Origin: CAYVOX01 sp964453035
GTDB taxonomy: Bacteria > Chloroflexota > Anaerolineae > Anaerolineales > Anaerolineaceae
DNA: 25,912 nucleotides
Direction: 5' to 3'
NCBI GenBank assembly: GCA_964453035.1
Contig: CAYVOX010000032.1
Location: 1-25,912 of the forward strand
A program made the position numbers and the translations under genes. The first letter of the stretch is position 1, and every line of letters starts with the position of its first letter. This document shows, piece by piece, positions 15,816-23,616 of the stretch. Below the pieces are notes generated by a model. It was not told where the DNA came from, searched no databases, and saw only the letters and a list, made by a program, of their open reading frames with translations.

Positions 15816-18524
15816 TCAACAGAGGATTTGAACCTGACCATTGGTTCCGTTGACCCGAATTCTTTGACCGGTTTTGATTCTGAGCGTGGCCTGGTGGACA
15901 CCGACGACTGCCGGTATGCCGTATTCGCGGGCGACCACGGCACCGTGCGTCATTAATCCGCCGACTTCCATGACCAAGCCGCCAGCTGCAAGGAAAAGAG
16001 GCGTCCATGCGGGATCGGTACCCGGGCAGACAAGGATTTCACCGGGAAGGAGCGTCGTTTTTTGAGGGTCTACAACAATTCGCGCCACACCTTCTACCAA
16101 ACCCGGAGATACCGGCGCGCCGACGAGATTGTCTTCGCCGTTGGATTCTGGAGAGATGATCCCCTCATAAAAAGCTTCACCATCAGAGAGGAAAAGACGC
16201 GGAATTTGACGCCGGTTTTTCTCATGTTCATCTATTGCGCGACGCTCGCTGATAATCCTCTTCCAGTTTCTGGAGACACCAGAAGCTAATTGTTTTAACT
16301 CATCCACCCTGAGGTAGAAAAGGTCGCCAGGTTGGTTTATGATACCATCCCGAACATACTCCTCTCCGCTTTCCAGAAGTCCTATGCGGATGGCGCCCAT
16401 TAAACGGATGATGGTGAACTTTGGCGTTTCGCGCAGACCGCCAAATGCGCGGTAGGTACGCATTACCTTGCGGGCAACTTGCTTCTTAAGCCATCCGTGC
16501 TTTTGCTGCCCCAGCTTATTAAGGATTGTCTCCTGTGCCGCCGTGGATGCGTTTTCGCCACGAGCAAAAATTACATCCGGAGCCTTGGAGGGATCGTCAA
16601 TTTTGAGATAACTTTGCAGGGTCTGAAACACCTGGAGTGGATTTTCTTTCCACCGCTCTCGGCCGATATCGATTTCTCCAACGCCCCGCATTTCATATTG
16701 TGACATAAATTTTTCGACCGCAGCCTGGCCGGGCGTAGGAAAGGATTTTCCGGAATAGGCTGACATTAATTGTTCGGGTGTGTATTCCGAAAAAACGGAA
16801 AAAGATGCCGGATCTGATTTGATTGCCTGGGCGGTTTGCCATAACGCCATATCCATCTCGGTGGTGACGTTATGCGGTAGCCCGCGGGTGAGTTCAAGGT
16901 ACAGCAGGGAATTCTCGGATTTTTCCTCTGACGAGGAGGTTTTTATACTGTTGATGAGCCGAACGGTGAAGTTAAGATTCGCCATCCCGGTTGCTACCAG
17001 TGATACCAATCGAGGAAAAATACGTTGAACCATTTCGGCAACGCTTTCGAGGTTTTTGATCCGGATGCTCAGTTTTTCATCCCGGCTGCCTGTTGTCGTC
17101 AGATTCTTCTCAATTTCCCCGCGAATCAGCCCCTCAACCCAGCGATTGGAGGATTCACGCCGGCGGGTGGTGAACAGCATATTTAAAAGGACGTTCCCAA
17201 CCGCCGGCAGGAGAAAGCGTGCCAGGCGAATCCGCGTGGAAAAACGGATACCTTCTCGATCGGGTTTGAGCCGTGGATCCTCAATGACTTTTAGCACGGC
17301 CTGGCGTAGGGTCGGTTCGACAAAGCTGAGAATTGAGGGGGCTAATTTTTGGCCTGCGCTATTTCGGATTATCGAGGTGATGTCGCTCCAAATCCGTTCT
17401 CCTGCGATATTGAAGGTTTTTTGATCTTCCAGGGTGAGATGGTAGCCAAAGGTTCGAGCGCCGCCCACGAAGGCGATTAATAACGTTTGCTGGCCAAGCG
17501 GCGTGATGGGATTAACCACACCCTGGACGGCAGCAAAGGAGCCAAATACCCGCAACGGCCTGGCGGTGACGCCTTTGGGAAGGGGGAACAAAGAGGTGAT
17601 TGGACGGCTTTGCAGAATCAGAATTTCACCATTGGAAAAAGCCCATTCAATATCCTGCGGTCCCTCAAAATGGCTGGCAATTTGCTGGCAGAGGCTCGCC
17701 AGTGAGAGGATTTGCTCATCATCAAGGGCGCGAGAGGATGTTGCGACTTCGGTTTGCGTAAAGGTTCCACCACCCGCTGAAGATCGAATGGAGATGGCTT
17801 TTTGACCGATGGATTGTGAAATGATTTTCATCTGCTCGCAATCCACAACGTACTGGTCGGCTTCAACCTTACCGGAGACCAGTGCCTCGCCGAGTCCGAC
17901 GGTGGCATTAATGACCGTTTGCGAGCGAATTCCATTGAGAGGGTTAGCCGTAAAAGCCACACCTGATACATCACTTTGTACCATCTGTTGAACCACAACT
18001 GCAATGGATAAACCATCCTGTGAGATTTGATGGTGCATGCGGTAACTGATGGCGCGAGCCGTCCAAAGGCTGCTCCAGCACAGTTTGACCGAGGCGAGCA
18101 GGGCAGGTTCTCCAACGATATTGAGGAAGGTGTCCTGCTGACCGGCAAAGGAGGTGCCGGGCAAATCCTCGGCGGTAGCTGAAGAACGTACTGCAACCGC
18201 AGGCGAACCAATAGACTGGTAGGCGCTGCAAATCTGATTGGATATGCTTTCGTGTATGGCGTGTTGGTCGAAGAGAGACCTGATTTTGGCAGATGCAACC
18301 TCAAAGGAGGGCGGGCTTGATGGGTCAATTTCGCCAAGGAAAGCGGCGATTCTTTCTGAGAGGTGATGAAGCTCACAGAACTGAAGGTACACCCCGGTGG
18401 TGATGATGAAGCCGGGCGGAACAGGAAAGCCGAAGTGAGTGAGCCGTGAAAGGTTTGCGCCTTTTCCGCCAGCCTGCTGTAAAGTTAGGTTTTGTGATGA
18501 GAGGGGGAGGATGTGATTTTCCAT
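15816..18524 (-). CDS. PEP synthase/rifampicin-phosphotransferase-like enzyme (ATP-grasp, middle domain, C-terminal His swivel)
   Basis: The 902-residue protein begins with a PEP/pyruvate-kinase-type ATP-binding domain: GGKGANLSRL at 19-28 (Lys21), VRSSATAEDLPGTSFAGQQDT from 112, DIEWAF at 291-296 and QSRPIT at 305-310. A helical middle region (about 320-790) has no recognised catalytic motif. The phosphohistidine domain is at the very end, with GGLMTHGAVVAREYGIPAVVG and His860. PpsA and PPDK have the His domain in the middle and a PEP-binding barrel after it; here no barrel follows. This order matches rifampicin phosphotransferases and related proteins, which convert ATP to AMP and Pi while phosphorylating a small molecule. 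The substrate here is unknown. ATG 18524 lies 3 bp after the G1P dehydrogenase gene. Confidence 0.85.
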   Translation of the reverse strand: MENHILPLSSQNLTLQQAGGKGANLSRLTHFGFPVPPGFIITTGVYLQFCELHHLSERIAAFLGEIDPSSPPSFEVASAKIRSLFDQHAIHESISNQICSAYQSIGSPAVAVRSSATAEDLPGTSFAGQQDTFLNIVGEPALLASVKLCWSSLWTARAISYRMHHQISQDGLSIAVVVQQMVQSDVSGVAFTANPLNGIRSQTVINATVGLGEALVSGKVEADQYVVDCEQMKIISQSIGQKAISIRSSAGGGTFTQTEVATSSRALDDEQILSLASLCQQIASHFEGPQDIEWAFSNGEILILQSRPITSLFPLPKGVTARPLRVFGSFAAVQGVVNPITPLGQQTLLIAFVGGARTFGYHLTLEDQKTFNIAGERIWSDITSIIRNSAGQKLAPSILSFVEPTLRQAVLKVIEDPRLKPDREGIRFSTRIRLARFLLPAVGNVLLNMLFTTRRRESSNRWVEGLIRGEIEKNLTTTGSRDEKLSIRIKNLESVAEMVQRIFPRLVSLVATGMANLNFTVRLINSIKTSSSEEKSENSLLYLELTRGLPHNVTTEMDMALWQTAQAIKSDPASFSVFSEYTPEQLMSAYSGKSFPTPGQAAVEKFMSQYEMRGVGEIDIGRERWKENPLQVFQTLQSYLKIDDPSKAPDVIFARGENASTAAQETILNKLGQQKHGWLKKQVARKVMRTYRAFGGLRETPKFTIIRLMGAIRIGLLESGEEYVRDGIINQPGDLFYLRVDELKQLASGVSRNWKRIISERRAIDEHEKNRRQIPRLFLSDGEAFYEGIISPESNGEDNLVGAPVSPGLVEGVARIVVDPQKTTLLPGEILVCPGTDPAWTPLFLAAGGLVMEVGGLMTHGAVVAREYGIPAVVGVHQATLRIKTGQRIRVNGTNGQVQILC

Positions 18525-18527
18525 GAT

Positions 18528-19928
18528 TCATTCCATGAGCACACGGCTCAAATCTAAGATTTCTTGTGCGGCATCCGGGAATAGTCCCAGCTCCCAGAAA
18601 AGGTCGAGGATGGTGAAGCGCGTGCGGTAACGGTTTCCATAAAGCAACGCATCCAGTGCATCCTTTTTGGTGCGGTGAATGGCTGCGAGGGTGGTCGGAA
18701 CTTTTGCTGCCAGGAAGGCATGACGGATAACATCGGGTGCGGTGATATATGGCTCAAGGTCAGACCAGGTTGACTCCCAGTTATTTCGCAGGCTTTCCAG
18801 ATATTGGCGTAGGTCTGCATTGCCCATCCATTTTTGCCTGACTACCTGGTTCAAGTAGGCTCCTGATTGCCCAAATTTTTGCGTATTCTCGGTCTGGATC
18901 GACTCAAAAGAGGGGCGATTGCGGAGGATGCGCTCGATGTGCAACTGACCGGGCTGGAATTTACGAAGGAAGTCATACAGGGCGAGGTTAATCAGCGTGC
19001 CGATGGCTACCTGAGCGCCGTGCAGGTTTTTGGGGCGGTTGAACAATTCGTGCTGCAAATCCCAGAAGTGTGAGAGGACATGCTCTGCTCCGGAGGATGG
19101 AAAGGTTTCACCATCAACCATCGTCATTGAGTAACCTGAGACCAGCACGGCTTTCGATAACGTTTCAAGCGCGTCCAGGTCGGCGCGTCCGATAGCATCG
19201 GCTGAAGCCAACACGGACTGCTCGTACGCAGCTGTCAGCTGAAAGGGTAAGGGACAGAAGTAGGTGTTTTTCAGCAGGTGAGAGAGGCGAAAATCTGCGT
19301 TACAGATGGCGCGCGCGCTAAGGTCTCCCAGGCCGGCCAGGGTCATTTCATCAGGGGCGGTGGCTAGCAGCAACGAATCCAGTATGACCGCGTCACTAAC
19401 CCTGACGAATTTGCTCAGCTTGAAATTGTTTTCCGTGATTACGGCTGTATTGGAGGTGTAGGCATTCATAGATAAAGCTGTACCGCAGATGATGGATGGG
19501 CGGTTGACAATATCCGAGATTAGTTTGGTCAGGTCGCAAATCACGCCTGAGCCAGCGCCGATGAGGATCTCCACAGAAGAATCAATGCAGGCAGCAGCAG
19601 CTCTGCCAAGGGTGTCTTCCGCTTCCAGCAGGTGGTTCTTCTGACCAAGCGGGTAGAGCAGCAGACGGATGCTGGAGGGGATTGCGGGGAGGACAAAGGT
19701 TTCAATCAGGTTTTCGATGTGCCGGTCATAAATGAGACCGACGCAGGTTGGCGCATGCCCAAGGCAGCGCCGCATGACGTCAGGAAGCTCATGCAAAACC
19801 CCTCGTCCGGATTGAATCTCACGGTAAGGGATGCCGTGATCTCGCCCGCAAAACGGGCAGGAAATCACTGTGCTGGCAAGCTGGCATGGGTCAAGTTGAA
19901 GATACTGGTCAACCGAGGATATGCGCAT
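18528..19928 (-). CDS. sn-Glycerol-1-phosphate dehydrogenase family protein (iron-containing ADH fold), long variant
   Basis: The core fits bacterial AraM/archaeal EgsA-type dehydrogenases that reduce dihydroxyacetone phosphate to sn-glycerol-1-phosphate: NAD-binding GAGSGVICDLTKLIS from about 124, TALSMNAYTSNTAV, GDLSARAICNADFRLSHLL with Asp202, and SSGAEHVLSHFWD...LHGAQVAIGT with His283 and His303 as remaining metal ligands. It has 466 residues, longer than the usual 350-400. The N-terminus carries CPFCGRDH at 24-31, a possible zinc or redox motif. The usual S-x-D substrate motif reads S-M-N, so the substrate may differ. ATG 19928 follows AGGTGG. It lies 84 bp after the MFS gene and 3 bp before the phosphotransferase-like gene. 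Confidence 0.82.
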   Translation of the reverse strand: MRISSVDQYLQLDPCQLASTVISCPFCGRDHGIPYREIQSGRGVLHELPDVMRRCLGHAPTCVGLIYDRHIENLIETFVLPAIPSSIRLLLYPLGQKNHLLEAEDTLGRAAAACIDSSVEILIGAGSGVICDLTKLISDIVNRPSIICGTALSMNAYTSNTAVITENNFKLSKFVRVSDAVILDSLLLATAPDEMTLAGLGDLSARAICNADFRLSHLLKNTYFCPLPFQLTAAYEQSVLASADAIGRADLDALETLSKAVLVSGYSMTMVDGETFPSSGAEHVLSHFWDLQHELFNRPKNLHGAQVAIGTLINLALYDFLRKFQPGQLHIERILRNRPSFESIQTENTQKFGQSGAYLNQVVRQKWMGNADLRQYLESLRNNWESTWSDLEPYITAPDVIRHAFLAAKVPTTLAAIHRTKKDALDALLYGNRYRTRFTILDLFWELGLFPDAAQEILDLSRVLME

Positions 19929-20012
19929 AACACACCACCTGACGAGGATGTATTCATTTTACAACCCTTCTAAGTATAGGTTGTTAAAAGGAGGGTGGAA
20001 ATATCCGGGGTA

Positions 20013-21299
20013 CTATGGTTTTTCTGATAGCTGGGGGAGAGGAGCGGGATCTTGGACGTAGCGAGCAAAGAAAAGCATTGATAGAACACGCCCGGCGCCA
20101 GATATAAAGATTGCCGTCAAAATTGACGAGCCGGTGACAATCATGCCGCCGATGGTGGAACCGATGGAACCTGCCAGCATGACGGCGATCTGGAACAGGG
20201 CGGAATAACGCACGAGCTGGTTGGGCGGGGCAATGTTGAGTAGAAAGTTGAACGAAGCCAATCCATAACCTGCCCAGGCGAGCCCACCCAGGAAGTTCAG
20301 CGGAGTGATTTGCCACGGTTCGGTGACGAATAACCAGGCAAAAACTGCCACAGGAATCAGGAAGCCTGAAATGAGCAGCGTCCTGCGCGCGCCCCAGCGG
20401 TCGAGCCGTTGGCCAAAAATGCGATGGCCGAACACGGATGATATGTTAGAAACCGTTGTTAAAGCGCCAACAACGGCTGCGGTCGCTCCTAATCCCTGAA
20501 CCATATAGACCGAAAAGAACGGCGCTGCGACGTTCACAAAAATATTCCAGAAAATCGTGTAGATGCAAAACCGAGAAAAGTTCTTATCTGACTTGAAGAG
20601 CGAGATCAGTGACCCCAACGAATAATGGGTAGAGGTTGAGATGAACACCTGCGACTCAGGTTCTTTGATGCGGGAATAATAAAATGACGACACCAGACCG
20701 AAGGTAAACGAAATTGCCATGGCTACCTGGTAGCCAAACGGCGCATCCAGCAATGTGATGAGCTGGCCGGCCAGGAAGGTGACGGAGATATTGCTGATGC
20801 TCATGACGACATTACGGGAGGAAAAATACCTGCCACGTAAATTTAACGGGACGATGTCTGCTGTCAGAGATGTCCAGGCGGGTACAGAGAATTGACCGAT
20901 GCCATCAGCGATAATTTTTAAAATAATGGCGATGATGATGGCATCCGAAAAGCCGAAAAAGAAGGGGGTGATGGCAAGGAGCAAGAGCGTGAAGCGCCCA
21001 ATTCCACCGCCAGTAATGAGGACAAGACGCTTACGGTTACCCCATTTTTCGGCAAGCGCTGCTCCGGGCAGAAGCATGATGGTGGCGCTCAGGCTGGCGA
21101 GGGCGGTCATCAGACCGATTTCCCCACTCGATGCACCCAGGGATAAAATAAACAGGGTCAGGTAATTCAGGCTAATGGCGTCGCTGGCAGATGCGAAAAA
21201 ACCGTTCAGGAAAAACCAGCGCAAATTGGAGCGGGTTGATTCGGGGTAATAATCTATAGGTTTTTCGGGTGTTTTGCCGAAAATGAGGATGTCCAGCAT
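20013..21299 (-). CDS. MFS transporter, probable efflux or sugar/lipid carrier
   Basis: The 428-residue protein has about 12 hydrophobic segments and major-facilitator features: LGASSGEIGLMTALASLSATIMLLPGAALAEKWGNRKRLVLI, the loop 2-3 motif region, and the repeat half VVGALTTVSNISSVFGHRIFGQRLDRWGARRTLLIS. A LNLRGRYFSSRN segment fits MFS proteins of unknown substrate. I chose ATG 21299; the ATG at 21311 overlaps a TGGTATAAA extended -10 box and would be untranscribed. With a start site near 21304 the mRNA would be nearly leaderless, and no Shine-Dalgarno sequence is visible. It heads the operon with the G1P dehydrogenase, phosphotransferase-like and PPTase genes. Confidence 0.82.
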   Translation of the reverse strand: MLDILIFGKTPEKPIDYYPESTRSNLRWFFLNGFFASASDAISLNYLTLFILSLGASSGEIGLMTALASLSATIMLLPGAALAEKWGNRKRLVLITGGGIGRFTLLLLAITPFFFGFSDAIIIAIILKIIADGIGQFSVPAWTSLTADIVPLNLRGRYFSSRNVVMSISNISVTFLAGQLITLLDAPFGYQVAMAISFTFGLVSSFYYSRIKEPESQVFISTSTHYSLGSLISLFKSDKNFSRFCIYTIFWNIFVNVAAPFFSVYMVQGLGATAAVVGALTTVSNISSVFGHRIFGQRLDRWGARRTLLISGFLIPVAVFAWLFVTEPWQITPLNFLGGLAWAGYGLASFNFLLNIAPPNQLVRYSALFQIAVMLAGSIGSTIGGMIVTGSSILTAIFISGAGRVLSMLFFARYVQDPAPLPQLSEKP

Positions 21300-21310
21300 G
21301 ACAAAAGCCA

Positions 21311-21319
21311 TTTATACCA
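21311..21319 (-). promoter_or_regulatory. Extended -10 promoter of the MFS-led operon
   Basis: The minus strand reads TGGTATAAA, an extended -10 (TGnTATAAA), with no good -35 box. Transcription starting about 7 bases downstream would leave a leader of about 5 nt before ATG 21299. Confidence 0.45.
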
Positions 21320-21334
21320 CAATAAAAACGCGCA

Positions 21335-21343
21335 TGATACAAT
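21335..21343 (+). promoter_or_regulatory. Extended -10 promoter of the larA-like gene
   Basis: TGATACAAT matches TGnTATAAT with one change. It would start transcription near 21350, about 24 bases ahead of ATG 21374. It lies about 20 bp from the divergent -10 box of the MFS gene, so the two promoters probably compete. Confidence 0.45.
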
Positions 21344-21373
21344 TTCAGACCAGATTCACAGATAAGGTTGCTT

Positions 21374-22636
21374 ATGAAAACTTACCAAATCCCATACGGA
21401 AAGACTTCAACCGCAATTTCTATTTCGGAAGAAATGGAAGTCGACTTAATTGCACCTCCGCATTCGGTAGCATTGGTGGAGCCCATTAATGCCATTCGCA
21501 GCGCGATCCAATTTCCGGTCAGCGGTGGTTTACATCAGATGCGTAGCGCAGGGAGCGTTTCTATTGCGATTAATGATAAAACGCGTCCGGTTCCACACCA
21601 TCTGCTTCTTCCACCGCTGTTGGATGAGCTTGAAAGTGAGGGCATTGATCTCGCAAATGTGACAATTTTTACCGCCACGGGAACGCATGTTCCCATGTCG
21701 AAGGGAGAGATCGAGTCTCTCCTGCCGGGGGATGTCTTAAAGCGGGTCAGAGTAGTTTCGCATGATGTGGATCAGGTTTCGAACTTTTTCAGGTCAGGTT
21801 TCACCTCGCGTGGCACACCAATTGAAATCAATCGTCGTTATTACGAGTCTGACCTGAGAATTGTTGTTGGAGAAATTGAATTGCATCATTTTGCGGGATT
21901 TTCCGGAGGCGTAAAGAGCGCCGTCATTGGCCTGGGAAGTAGAGAGGCGATCCAGCAAAATCACCGCATGTTGACTGATGAGAAGGCGGTCATCGGCTGC
22001 TATGATGACAATCCGTTACGGCAGGATATTGAAGAAGCCGGCGAGAAGATTGGCATCCACTTCGCTTTGAATGCTGTGTTGAATGAAAACAAACAGCCTG
22101 TGGCGGTATTTTTTGGAAGACCGCGGGATGTGATGCAAAAAGGAATTTTAGTTGTCCGGAATATCAGCGCTGTCCCTATGATGGGTGAATATGATTTGGT
22201 TATCGCTTCCGCGGGAGGCTACCCGAAAGATATCAACTTTTATCAGGCGCAGAAAGCAATTTCTCATGCCTGCCTGTTTGCAAAAAAAGGAGGACGTGTC
22301 ATCCTTGTGGCAGAATGTTGCGAAGGTTCAGGCAGCCGGGGGTTTGAAAATTTCATCCGGGGTCTCAAATCTACCGAGGAAATCTTCCGAAAATTTAGCC
22401 AGACAGGGTTTGTTGTTGGACCACACAAAGCCGTGCAATTAGCCCGGCAGCTCGAAACGCACAAGGTCATGCTTTACTCCAGTATGGATGCGGATATTGT
22501 GCGCGGTTGGCTGGTTACTCCAGTGGTCTCGGTGGAAGATGAAGTTCACAAGGCGCTGGCAGAATCTGCCAATTCGGCAAGGATCGCTATTTTGCCATAT
22601 GCCACTGGCGTTTTCCCGCTGGCGGATGAGGAATGA
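21374..22636 (+). CDS. larA: LarA-family nickel-pincer (NPN) 2-hydroxyacid racemase
   Basis: The 420-residue protein aligns by eye with lactate racemase: INDKTRPVPHHLLLPPLL, TATGTHVPMS with His105, VVSHD with His130, ELHHFAGFSGGVKSAVIG with His171 and Lys181, and QQNHRML with His197. In LarA of Lactiplantibacillus the corresponding residues are His108, His174, Lys184 (tethers the pincer cofactor) and His200 (nickel ligand); here all four sit at a constant offset of 3. The enzyme is therefore probably active, but the family uses several 2-hydroxyacids, so lactate is not assured. ATG 21374 follows AAGG by 6 bases. No larB, larC or larE cofactor genes are in the window. Confidence 0.85.
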   Translation: MKTYQIPYGKTSTAISISEEMEVDLIAPPHSVALVEPINAIRSAIQFPVSGGLHQMRSAGSVSIAINDKTRPVPHHLLLPPLLDELESEGIDLANVTIFTATGTHVPMSKGEIESLLPGDVLKRVRVVSHDVDQVSNFFRSGFTSRGTPIEINRRYYESDLRIVVGEIELHHFAGFSGGVKSAVIGLGSREAIQQNHRMLTDEKAVIGCYDDNPLRQDIEEAGEKIGIHFALNAVLNENKQPVAVFFGRPRDVMQKGILVVRNISAVPMMGEYDLVIASAGGYPKDINFYQAQKAISHACLFAKKGGRVILVAECCEGSGSRGFENFIRGLKSTEEIFRKFSQTGFVVGPHKAVQLARQLETHKVMLYSSMDADIVRGWLVTPVVSVEDEVHKALAESANSARIAILPYATGVFPLADEE

Positions 22637-22737
22637 ACTAAATGGGGGATGTTATGTTGATTGATGAGTCTGTTATAGCGCCAGAAGATACATAAGATTT
22701 GAGAATGACTGGGGATAGAATTATCGATTAATGCATC

Positions 22738-22799
22738 ATTGGTTCTCCTAATATAGAAACCTTGACATTTCTGAATAATAGCGCTATAATAGAACCAAT
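22738..22799. repeat. Inverted repeat bracketing the padR promoter
   Basis: ATTGGTTCT at 22738-22746 and AGAACCAAT at 22791-22799 are perfect 9-bp inverted copies, placed just outside the -35 and -10 boxes. A related ACCAATA occurs again at 22824-22830. A repressor dimer bridging or flanking the promoter could use these. Confidence 0.55.
22762..22790 (+). promoter_or_regulatory. Consensus sigma-70 promoter of the padR-ABC operon
   Basis: TTGACA at 22762-22767 and TATAAT at 22785-22790 are both perfect matches, separated by 17 bp. The start site would be near 22797, about 50 bases upstream of the padR start. A promoter this strong next to inverted repeats suggests that it is normally held off by a repressor, most simply PadR itself. 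Confidence 0.85.
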
Positions 22800-22819
22800 A
22801 ATATTGAAATAAATATTAT
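22798..22819. promoter_or_regulatory. AT-rich inverted repeat at +1, candidate PadR operator
   Basis: ATAATATT and AATATTAT form perfect 8-bp arms around GAAATA. The site begins at the predicted transcription start, where a bound repressor would block initiation. PadR-family regulators often bind similar AT-rich palindromes upstream of their own gene. Confidence 0.55.
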
Positions 22820-22851
22820 ACAAACCAATATACAGGAGTTTATGACACAAA

Positions 22852-23616
22852 ATGCGAAAACAAAACTCTTCGCTACCTTCAGAAAAGCAGAGACCTTTTC
22901 GAAGGCATTCACACCGAGGTTCTGATGACAGCACCCAGGTGAGTGAATCTGAAGAACACCCCGGTAGAGAGCCTCATCATCGCGGAGTCAGATTTGGGAG
23001 GCGTAATTTCTGGTCCGAATGGCGCGACGAACACCACCATCATCCCGGAATGGGAAGGCATTTCCAGGTTGGGCAGGCGCTGTCTCCACAGGAGATGGAA
23101 GCCTGGCGCCAATTCTTTCACCAGAGTTTTGGCACATGGCCCGAAGACCATTGGATTTTTAGTGGCAGGCGCTTCAGTCCCTGGCACCAGGGTATGGACA
23201 CGTTCAATCCGTTTGTAGCCACACTTCTCAGCAAGGGAGGGGGGTTGTTGCCACTTTATGTGCTACATCTGATTGCCCAGCAGCCGCGCTACGGTAATGC
23301 CATCATGGATATGCTGGCAGAACGTACCAACGGTCAATGGGTTTCGAACCCGGGAGCTATCTACCCCCTGTTGACGCAACTGGAAAAAGAAGGATTCATC
23401 GAGGGAGTGTGGGAAGACCCCGAAAAGCGTACTATCCGGATTTACACCATCACGGATAAAGGTCGGGAGGAAGTCACACGCATTGAAATGATTGTGATGC
23501 CCAAATTGACTGAAACACTTGATGTGTTGCAGGCATTGATCGATGATTTGCAGGCTGAAGGTAGTGAAATGACTTCCGGTGAGACGACGGGCCAGACTGA
23601 CACGGAATCGATATGA
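22852..23616 (+). CDS. PadR-family transcriptional regulator with His-rich N-terminal extension
   Basis: Residues about 130-215 form the PadR winged helix: LLPLYVLHLIAQQPRYGNAIMDML, then WVSNPGAIYPLLTQLEKEGFI and the wing RTIRIYTITDKGREEV. The C-terminal helix is short and ends in a Thr/Glu-rich tail. Before the DNA-binding part lie about 125 residues rich in His, Arg and Trp (for example DEHHHHPGMGRH), which plain PadR proteins of about 110-180 residues lack. ATG 22852 is 13 bases after AGGAG, a long spacing; an out-of-frame ATG at 22842 sits only 3 bases after it and opens a 27-codon frame. The stop overlaps the ABC gene by 4 bp, so the regulator probably controls the exporter. Confidence 0.85.
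   Translation: MRKQNSSLPSEKQRPFRRHSHRGSDDSTQVSESEEHPGREPHHRGVRFGRRNFWSEWRDEHHHHPGMGRHFQVGQALSPQEMEAWRQFFHQSFGTWPEDHWIFSGRRFSPWHQGMDTFNPFVATLLSKGGGLLPLYVLHLIAQQPRYGNAIMDMLAERTNGQWVSNPGAIYPLLTQLEKEGFIEGVWEDPEKRTIRIYTITDKGREEVTRIEMIVMPKLTETLDVLQALIDDLQAEGSEMTSGETTGQTDTESI

Noticed and set aside
19959..19983. Inverted repeat ACAACC...GGTTGT between the MFS and G1P dehydrogenase genes, considered as a terminator
   Set aside because: The arms are only about 6 bp, the loop is long and no T-run follows on the minus strand, so it is unlikely to split the operon.
22641..22694. A 17-codon ATG frame just after the larA-like gene
   Set aside because: It is too short, with no ribosome-binding site or motif; treated as non-coding spacer.
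22842..22925. A 27-codon frame starting at the ATG nearest the padR Shine-Dalgarno
   Set aside because: Spacing to the ATG is only 3 bases and the product has no features. It may act as a leader peptide, but nothing shows this, so it was not listed as a gene.
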